Below are positions 33,658 to 41,600 of a stretch of 64,000 bases of DNA, piece after piece. The translations under genes were made by a program, and so were the position numbers. The first letter of the stretch is position 1; every line of letters begins with the position of its first letter. The stretch is from Spirochaetota bacterium (GTDB lineage Bacteria > Spirochaetota > Spirochaetia > Treponematales > Treponemataceae): the NCBI GenBank assembly GCA_023443865.1, contig JAEZST010000018.1, positions 248,001 to 312,000 on the forward strand, in the 5' to 3' direction. Under the pieces are notes generated by a model that saw only the letters and a list, made by a program, of their open reading frames with translations, had not been told where the DNA came from and did not search any database.

Positions 33658-36276
33658 ATGCCTGAACAAACCATTGTACCGATTGAGCAGCTGCTCCCGA
33701 ACAAGCTATTTCTTATCCCCCTTATGGGTCGGCCGATTTTTCCCGGTATCTTCACGCCGGTTATGATCAACAATCCGGACGACGTTAAGGTCGTTGAGGA
33801 ATCGTATTCCGGCGACGGATTCGTCGGGATTTGCATGGTGCGCGAAGACGTGGATTCCCCGGGCGTAACCGACTTAAGCCAGGTCGGAACGGTCGCCCGG
33901 ATTATCAAGAAGATCAACCTTCCCGACGGCGGCGTGAATATCTTTATTTCCACCCTGAAGCGTTTCCGCGTGCGCAAGGTCGTGAGCGAGCGCGCTCCCA
34001 TGATCGCCATCGTGGATTATCTCGAAGACGAGGATTCCGACACGTTCGAGGTGAAGGCCCTTACCCGGGCGCTTATCGGCGAGATGAAGGAGATCTCCGA
34101 GAATAACCCCCTTTTCTCCGAGGAAATGCGGCTGAACATGGTCAATATCGACCACCCCGGCAAGATCGCCGATTTCATAGCGAGTATCCTCAATATCGAC
34201 AAGGACGACCAGCAGCGCATTCTCGAGATACAAAACGTGCGGCAGCGCATGGAGCAGGTACTCGTGTTCATCAAGAAGGAACAGGAACTCCTGCGGGTTC
34301 AGAAGAAGATCCAAAGCGAGATTAACAACCGCATAGAGAAAAACCAGCGGGAATACTTCCTCCGCGAGGAATTAAAGACCATTAAGGAAGAGCTCGGCAT
34401 GACCACCGACGCCAAGAGCTCCGAATACCAGAAATTTAAGGAAAAGATCGAGGCCCTGAAGTTCGAGGGCGAGATTAAGGAAGCGGTGGAAAGCGAGCTC
34501 GAGAAGTTCGCGCTGATGGATTCCAATTCCGGCGAGTACATCGTGACGCGTAATTACCTTGAATCCATCGTGAGCCTTCCTTGGGAAGCCCCGGCGCGGG
34601 AATCGTACGACCTGAACGAGGCGAAAGACGTCTTGGACGGGGACCATTACGGCCTGACCGACGTAAAGAAGCGCATCATAGAATACCTCGCGGTCAGGAA
34701 GCTGAAGGACGATACCAAGGGCTCGATTATCCTGCTCGTCGGGCCGCCCGGCGTGGGCAAGACGAGCGTCGGCCGATCGATCGCCCGGGCCATGGGCAAG
34801 CCTTTCTTCCGCTTTTCCGTGGGCGGCATGCGCGACGAGGCCGAGATTAAGGGCCACCGGCGCACCTACATCGGAGCGATGCCCGGAAAGATCATTCAGG
34901 GACTCAAGATCGTCAAGAGCAAGGCCCCGGTTTTCATGATCGACGAGGTGGATAAGATGGGCATGAGCTATCAGGGCGACCCGTCGAGCGCCCTTTTGGA
35001 GGTGCTGGATCCGGAGCAGAACGTGGCGTTCCGCGACCATTATCTCGACCTGCCCTTCGATCTCTCGAACATCCTTTTCATCCTCACGGCCAATACCCTC
35101 GACTCGATTCCCGGCCCGCTGATGGATCGCGCAGAGGTGATTCAGCTTTCGGGCTATATCGACACCGAGAAGCTCGAAATCGCGAAGAAGTACCTGGTGC
35201 CCCGCAGCCTCGAGAAAAACGGTCTCGGCAAGGGCCAAGTCAAGTATTCGAACCAGTCGCTGCTCTTTATCGCCAATTCGTACGCCCGCGAGGCGGGAGT
35301 GCGGAATTTCGAGAAGAACCTGGATAAGATTCACCGAAAGATCGCGACCGAGATCGTCTTCGGACAGAAAAAGAAGGGCGAGAAGGTGTCTCCCGAGCCG
35401 GCGATGATAGAAAAGATGCTCGGGAAACCCATATTCCGCGAGGACGAGGGCAAGAAGGCCGATCGGCCGGGCACGGCGGTGGGCCTCGCCTGGACGAGCA
35501 TGGGCGGCGATACCCTGATTATCGAGGCCATCTCCAATCCCGGGAAGGAAGGGTTTAGCCTCACCGGGCAAATGGGCGACGTGATGAAGGAATCCGCTTC
35601 CATCGCCTGGTCTTGGGTTAAGCACTACGTGACGGAAAAGGAAATCGTCGCGAAGGACTGGTACGAGTCACGGCTCGTGCATCTCCATATTCCCGAGGGG
35701 GCAACGCCCAAGGACGGGCCTTCCGCCGGCATTACCATGGCGACCACGCTTTTGTCGCTCATCCAGGGCAGGACAATCAAGCCCAATCTGGCCATGACCG
35801 GGGAGCTTTCCCTGACGGGTCAGGTATTGCCCATCGGCGGGCTTAAGGAAAAGACCGTGGCCGCCCGCAGGAACGGGATTAGGGAGATTATCATACCGCA
35901 GGCGAATCAGCGCGACCTGGACGAGATTCCGGAACACGTGCGAAACGGCATAAAATTCCACCCCGTAAGCAGGATGGAAGAGGTAATCGAGCTTGCCTTC
36001 CCGCCGGCAAAGGGTAAAAGGCCGTCGCTGTCCGAGATAATCGGAACGGTGGAAAAGAAAGCCGCCGAGAAGCTCGGCGTAACCGAGAAGAAAGCCTCGC
36101 GCGGGCGCCCGCCAAAGGGCGAGAGCCCCGCCGTAGAGTCGGTTTCCGAAGAGCCGAAAAAGCGGCGCGGCCGGCCGCCCCGGGACGCCGCGGGCGCCGG
36201 CGCAAAGAAAGAAGGCTCTGCCGATACTTCGCGGGGAGCGGATAAGGCGAAGAAAACCAAAAAGCAAAAAGCCTAA
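33658..36276 (+). CDS. lon: ATP-dependent Lon protease with AT-hook-like C-terminal tail
   Basis: An 872-residue cytoplasmic AAA+ protease. It has an N-terminal LON substrate domain (about 1-200), Walker A GPPGVGKTS, Walker B FMIDEVDK and the protease domain with catalytic Ser in KDGPSAGIT and Lys in GGLKEKTVAARR. After the normal end near residue 790 there is an extra basic tail with two R-G-R-P-P motifs (about 815 and 840) and a Lys-rich end (KKTKKQKA). R-G-R-P is the AT-hook core for minor-groove DNA binding. The frame is open from 33538, but homology and promoter both place the start at 33658, with no leader. Confidence 0.94.
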   Translation: MPEQTIVPIEQLLPNKLFLIPLMGRPIFPGIFTPVMINNPDDVKVVEESYSGDGFVGICMVREDVDSPGVTDLSQVGTVARIIKKINLPDGGVNIFISTLKRFRVRKVVSERAPMIAIVDYLEDEDSDTFEVKALTRALIGEMKEISENNPLFSEEMRLNMVNIDHPGKIADFIASILNIDKDDQQRILEIQNVRQRMEQVLVFIKKEQELLRVQKKIQSEINNRIEKNQREYFLREELKTIKEELGMTTDAKSSEYQKFKEKIEALKFEGEIKEAVESELEKFALMDSNSGEYIVTRNYLESIVSLPWEAPARESYDLNEAKDVLDGDHYGLTDVKKRIIEYLAVRKLKDDTKGSIILLVGPPGVGKTSVGRSIARAMGKPFFRFSVGGMRDEAEIKGHRRTYIGAMPGKIIQGLKIVKSKAPVFMIDEVDKMGMSYQGDPSSALLEVLDPEQNVAFRDHYLDLPFDLSNILFILTANTLDSIPGPLMDRAEVIQLSGYIDTEKLEIAKKYLVPRSLEKNGLGKGQVKYSNQSLLFIANSYAREAGVRNFEKNLDKIHRKIATEIVFGQKKKGEKVSPEPAMIEKMLGKPIFREDEGKKADRPGTAVGLAWTSMGGDTLIIEAISNPGKEGFSLTGQMGDVMKESASIAWSWVKHYVTEKEIVAKDWYESRLVHLHIPEGATPKDGPSAGITMATTLLSLIQGRTIKPNLAMTGELSLTGQVLPIGGLKEKTVAARRNGIREIIIPQANQRDLDEIPEHVRNGIKFHPVSRMEEVIELAFPPAKGKRPSLSEIIGTVEKKAAEKLGVTEKKASRGRPPKGESPAVESVSEEPKKRRGRPPRDAAGAGAKKEGSADTSRGADKAKKTKKQKA

Positions 36277-36295
36277 CGGTACGGCAGAAGGATAC

Positions 36296-36338
36296 GCCGC
36301 CCGGATTCCGTCAGCGGACCGGGCGGCTATTTTTTTTC
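36296..36338 (+). terminator. Rho-independent terminator after lon
   Basis: GCCGCCCGG/CCGGGCGGC, a 9-bp perfect stem with a 14-base loop followed by TATTTTTTTT. Confidence 0.88.
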
Positions 36339-36353
36339 CGCTTCCGCCTGTCT

Positions 36354-38666
36354 TCACTCGTTATCGCCGAGCACGCGGAAACGGCGGGTAACGCTCCTGC
36401 CCCTTGAATCGGTGACCGTGAGAAGGTGATCGCCGGGTTTTGGCCTGACCGCCATTTCATGGTATTCCCTGGTATCGCCCAGGTATTCTCCGTCGAGATC
36501 CCAATATAAAACGGCTTCCCGTTCGCGGCTGACCGCCTGTAGGATCAATGCGCCCGGGCTACCGTCCAATTCCACGGGTACGTACGCGTTGGTGCCTGCC
36601 TCGGGAAAGGCTATCGAAAGGTCCGATTCAACGGAACCGCCTTTGTGTCCCGGGATCCAGGGGGGGAGGGCGCGGTAGTTCACCGCGTGACGGACGTACC
36701 ACCATTCGAGGACGGGCGGTAAAACGAATCTGTTCCGTATGAGGGGAAGGGTCCCCGGCCCGATGGACGCGAGATCTTCAGCGGTGGCCCGCCATGCTCC
36801 GTCCGGGCTGAAGGATACCGGTTGGCACCACGGGCAAGGATGGCCGGAAGTCGCGCGCAAGGGTTTCAAGCCCGTCTCCGTTTCATCGCAGTTGGGGCCG
36901 GCGAGATACCCGGAACGGGAGCAGACGCGAACCCGCTCCAACGCGGCTTCGGGCTCCCCGGGCCATGCCGACTGGGGTAACAGCGAGAAGATGTCGAAAA
37001 GCGCCGGCGCCGCCGTGGTCGCGCTCTTGAGCTCCGGTCGCCCCTCGCCGGTGGCGTTACCCACCCACACGGCGACGGTATACGAAGGCGTGGTGCCGAT
37101 GGCCCAGGCGTCCCGGTTGCCGTAACTCGTTCCGGTTTTCCAGGCGATATTCCGTCCCGAGGCCCAGGATTCCCAAAGCGCTTCCTCCTCGGGACGGGTT
37201 CCGGCGACCAAGGCTTTAAGCGTGAGATACGCCGCCCCGCGCGAGAGGGGCGACTCGGGAAGCCGCTCTTCGTTTTTCGCGCCTGCGCCCTGCCGGTAGC
37301 CGACGGCCCGGTTCATCAATGAAGCGTAGGCGCGCGCCGCTTCCTCCATGGTACATTCGCCGCCGCCCAAAATGAGGGGGAGCCCGTATTCGTCCGCGGG
37401 GCGGGTGAAGGTGGTGAAGCCGGAACGCCGCAACACGTCCAAAAAGGGCGCTATGCCAAATTCCCGCAGTTCCCGCACCGCGGGCACGTTAAGCGAGCGG
37501 GAGAGCGCCTGATCGGCCCGCACGACCCCCTGATATACCGGAACGTTATTTTCGGGTTTGTAGCTCCCGATTCTGGTTGGTATGTCCACCACGAGCTGTC
37601 GGGGCAAAAGAAGGCCCGCGTCCAGCATGGCCCCGTAGAGAAAGGGCTTGAGAAGGCTGCCGGAGCTTCGTTTGGCGCGGGCCATATCCACGGCCGAGTC
37701 CCCGCGGTTCTCGCGGTCCATCCCCGTGTTTCCCGCGTAGGCGAGTATTGCGCCCGTCTTCGTCTCAATAACCAACGCCGCCGCGTTCTTGATGCCGCTC
37801 GCGGCGAGCCGGGCCGAGCGGCGTTCGAGAATTTCGGTTACCCTGACTTGGAGCGTCCGGTCGATGTCCGTGTCAACGGGGCCGCCCCGGTCACGATTGC
37901 GGTCGAGGTAATGGGGCGCGAGGCGGGGGAGGGGCCAGGGCTTGTCCGGGAGCGGTTCGGCGAGGGCCAATCGGTATTCGTCGGAATCGATGGCCCCGAG
38001 GCCGAGCAGACGGCCAAGCAATCGGTCTCTCTTTTCGCCGAGCCTGTCCCGGTTCGCGCCGGGATGCACGAGGGCCGGTTGATTCGGGAGTACCGCCAGG
38101 GTCGCCGCCTCGGCCCAGGTTAAAGAATCGGGCGAGCGGTTGAAATACCGCCAGGAGGCGGCCTCGAGCCCGACCACGTTTCCCCCGAAGGGAGCGTTAC
38201 CCGCGTACAGTTCGAGGATATCGCGCTTGGTGTACCGGGTTTCCAGCGCCACGGCCAGGACGGCTTCCCGGGCCTTCTCGCCGAAGGTTCTCGCGGGGTT
38301 CCCTGAGAGCAGGCGCACGGTTTGCATGGTGAGGGTGGACCCCCCCGAAACGACGCGGCGGGACGCTATATCCTGCGCCGCGGCCCGCGCGAGAGAAAGG
38401 GGATCGATGCCCGGGTGAAGGTAAAACCTCTTGTCCTCGTACGCCGTAATGGCGACCGCGAAGCGCTCGGGAACGGCCCGGCCGGGCGGAAACCTCCATT
38501 GCCCGTCGGCCGCCACCGCCGCGCCGAGAAGGTTTCCCTCACGGTCGCGGATCGCCTGGGAAAGCGGCGCCTGCCCCCGCGGCGTCGCGAGCGTAAAGAG
38601 ACAGAAGAGGAAGGTGCCCGCTCCGGCGCAAACCAGCGCGGCACCTACGGGAAAGCGGCGCGTCAA
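36354..38666 (-). CDS. pbpC: Penicillin-binding protein 1C
   Basis: A 770-residue bifunctional peptidoglycan synthase anchored by one N-terminal helix (about 5-25). The GT51 glycosyltransferase is marked by AYEDKRFYLHPG and SGGSTLTMQTVRLL. The transpeptidase has SLLK (in RSSGSLLKPF), SLN and KTG (in WKTGTSYG). The C-terminus (about 690-770) is the PBP1C-specific Ig-like domain. The start is most likely the TTG at 38666, overlapping the stop of the macroglobulin gene (TTGA); the longer upstream frame reads through that gene and has no homology. Coupling to alpha-2-macroglobulin matches the arrangement in E. coli and many other bacteria, a protease-trap and wall-repair pair. Confidence 0.9.
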   Translation of the reverse strand: MTRRFPVGAALVCAGAGTFLFCLFTLATPRGQAPLSQAIRDREGNLLGAAVAADGQWRFPPGRAVPERFAVAITAYEDKRFYLHPGIDPLSLARAAAQDIASRRVVSGGSTLTMQTVRLLSGNPARTFGEKAREAVLAVALETRYTKRDILELYAGNAPFGGNVVGLEAASWRYFNRSPDSLTWAEAATLAVLPNQPALVHPGANRDRLGEKRDRLLGRLLGLGAIDSDEYRLALAEPLPDKPWPLPRLAPHYLDRNRDRGGPVDTDIDRTLQVRVTEILERRSARLAASGIKNAAALVIETKTGAILAYAGNTGMDRENRGDSAVDMARAKRSSGSLLKPFLYGAMLDAGLLLPRQLVVDIPTRIGSYKPENNVPVYQGVVRADQALSRSLNVPAVRELREFGIAPFLDVLRRSGFTTFTRPADEYGLPLILGGGECTMEEAARAYASLMNRAVGYRQGAGAKNEERLPESPLSRGAAYLTLKALVAGTRPEEEALWESWASGRNIAWKTGTSYGNRDAWAIGTTPSYTVAVWVGNATGEGRPELKSATTAAPALFDIFSLLPQSAWPGEPEAALERVRVCSRSGYLAGPNCDETETGLKPLRATSGHPCPWCQPVSFSPDGAWRATAEDLASIGPGTLPLIRNRFVLPPVLEWWYVRHAVNYRALPPWIPGHKGGSVESDLSIAFPEAGTNAYVPVELDGSPGALILQAVSREREAVLYWDLDGEYLGDTREYHEMAVRPKPGDHLLTVTDSRGRSVTRRFRVLGDNE

Positions 38667-41600
38667 CGAGCGGAGCCCGCCACGAACGCGCCGGGCACCA
38701 CGCCCTGGATCGAGGCGTCGTACATCGCCTCGGCGCGGACCGCGGGAACGTAATAATCCCCCGAGTACGCCTGGGTAGCGTGGAAGGTAAACGTTTTGGA
38801 TTCGTTCTTCTCCAGGGAGAAATAGGTCGAAACGCGCGTATCGCGAATGTCCCGCCAATCGTACGCCGAGTCTCCCAGCGCGGTCTCGGCGTCCCCGTCG
38901 CCCGTATCCCCGACCCTGGCGTTGCCGAATTCCCATGCGGTGGGAACCGGCAGGTCAAGGGCCAGGTTCTCGATCTTTTCGCCGCGGTAATTTCGTACCG
39001 TGACGCGGACCGTGAAGGAATCGCCGAAGCGGATCGCGGATACGGGTATAGCCGCTCCCGTCGGGTCCAAATAGGCGACGGTAAGCCCGATCCCGTCGGA
39101 GACTTCCGTTTCCTGGCCGGGGGGGAGCATGCCACGGGTGGTTACGCGGCCGTACAATGCCTTTTTCCCGGTATTCTTTACCGCTATGGTTTGCGTAGGG
39201 GACTCGAAGGCCTCGAGGTTGACCACGGCGGCTTGCTTGCCGACCGTGCCCTCCTGGGTTCCCCGGTCCCAATCGACGCTCCAGGAGGTTTCCTGGGAAT
39301 CGTTCTTGGCGTACCACGGCGCGAGCGCCATGACCATCCAGGACGTTTCCTGGGTGGAGTACCAGTGTCCGTCGGCGAAGCTCCGCGCGACCTTGGGCAC
39401 GAGGTCCGCGGCGCGGCCGGCGTCACCCAAATCGGCCAAGCAGCGCAGGGCTATGGCCGCGTCACGAAGGTCCGAGCCCCAGGTGTCGCCGGTATCGCGA
39501 TAGGAACCGGGCCATGTGGCAAGTCCCCCGGCGATACCCGAGGCCGTTTGGCGGTGTCCCGCGAGGCCGTAGGCGGCGGCGAGCTGCCAAAGGGCCGCGT
39601 CGCCGACGCCGCTGAGGCTCGCGAGCCTATTCATGGCGCCGATATCGGGATAGCCCGCCAGGGCGAGGGTATACAGGCGGTAAGCCTGGTTGTGGTAACG
39701 GTATTTATCTCCGGCCGGTTGCCAGTCCCGGGCGAGGGTTTGCTGCCGCTCGAGCCACGGTTTGAAAAGATCGTCGCTGACCTCGTAGCCGGCGCGACGG
39801 GCCTCGACCATGAAATGCCCCGCGTAGGAGGTTCCCCACTCGCTTTCCTCGGTTTGTCCCGGCCAATAGGCGAAACCGCCCCCGACGGTCTGATAGGAAG
39901 GATACCGATCCAAAACGGACCTCACGTTCTCCTTAACCCGCTCCGTTTCGGTCGGTGAGAGGGCAATCATCGAGGGGGCATAGAGCTGCGGGAAACCGCC
40001 CGAGGTAATCTGCTCGATGCACCCGTGCGGATAGCCCAGTAAATAGCGGAGCCGGGTATCCAAATCCAGGACCGGAAGGGTTGAGAGCTCCGCCGTTATG
40101 GTCTTGCTTCCCTTCTCGCCCGGGCTCGGCACGTAATTGCGCCACGTATTCCCCGGCGCGACCGTGAAGTCCCTCGTCGTCGCGATGGGACTGCCCCGTG
40201 ACATGATTTCTATGTCCGTCGGATCGTCGGATACCGCGATGGCCGTCGTGGCCGCCTTGGCCGCGAAGCGGGCGACGCCGGCCTTCGCGGTTTTCACCGT
40301 AAAGCTGACGGTGGCGTCGGAGAGGGCGGGGACCGTGACCGTTTGGCTCCATGTACCGTCGATCGCCCCGGTCGAGGAGAGGCTTACCGTTACCGGCAGC
40401 GATCGGTCCGCGCCGTTGAAGGTCGTGACCGGTATGTCGATCGATTCGTTGACTCCCAGGGTTCTCGGCAGGGTCTTGAGCACCATGAGCTCGCTCTTGA
40501 CCTTGACCTGCCTTTCGGCGACTCCGTACGCTCCGTCCCTGCCGGCGACGACCATGACGCGAACCGCGCCGACGTAATTCGGCATGTCGAATTTCGTCGC
40601 GTTTTTCTTTCCCGGCTCGAGCCTATAGGGACCGAAGAATTGCACGACGGGCTTGAACCGCTCCGTTTTCTTGTTGTTTCCGCCGAGGATTTCCTCGGAA
40701 CCGCCGATGGAGAGCAGGGTCTCGAGCTTTCCGCCGAAGGCGCTCATGACGTACCGGTATATGTCCCAGCTTAAAAGGCGGGAAGCCTCTTTTTTGTAGA
40801 ATTCGTTTCTCGGGTTCGGGGCGGAATAGCGCGTCAAGCCGAGGAGCCCTTCGTCTACCACGGCTACCGTATAGGTCATGGCGCGGCCGGAGGCCTCGCT
40901 TACCGTGAACGCCGCCCTTTTCCCCGGTTCCCAGGCCGCGGGCGCGTCTATGGCCGGCGAAAGCTTGGTGGCCGAATCGTCGACCATGACGGGGATTACG
41001 CCGTAGAGCCTGATCGGGAGGCTATTCGCCGTTTGGAGGTGGGGCTGCAGTAAGGTGACGTGCACGTAGGCGTTCGGCGCCATGCCCGAGCCGATGGGGA
41101 GCTTCCAGGTCGTGGTTCCCTTTTTCGTTTCGACCCAGGCTTGATCAAGGACGGCGCCGTTCTTTTCCACGGTCACCAGGGCGCGGCCCCCCGCGGAGGA
41201 TTCGAAGGAAATCACCGCGGTGTCGCCCACCGAGTAGCCCTCCTTATCGGCAGCGAGCGGAAGCATCGCGGCGCTGCCCGTGCCCCCTTCCTGCCCGCGT
41301 CCGGCCCAGCCCGGCCAATCGACGTACACGACCTTCGCGGCGCTGTGCCCGCCCGAGTAGCCTCCGGCGGAAGAATCCGTCGCGACCACGAGGTATCGGC
41401 CCCAATCGGGGTACTTCACCTCGAACTCCCAGCTTCCCCGCCCGTTTTTCACCGTAGCGGTCCCGCTCGCGACCCTCTGGGCGGACCGGCCCGACACGTA
41501 GGTCGCGTCGGTTAGGGCGTCCTTTTCCCACCACCATTTCCATTCCAGCTTATACACCGTGAGGGCGACTTCCGCCGTGCCCCGGACGGGCGTGCCGTCG

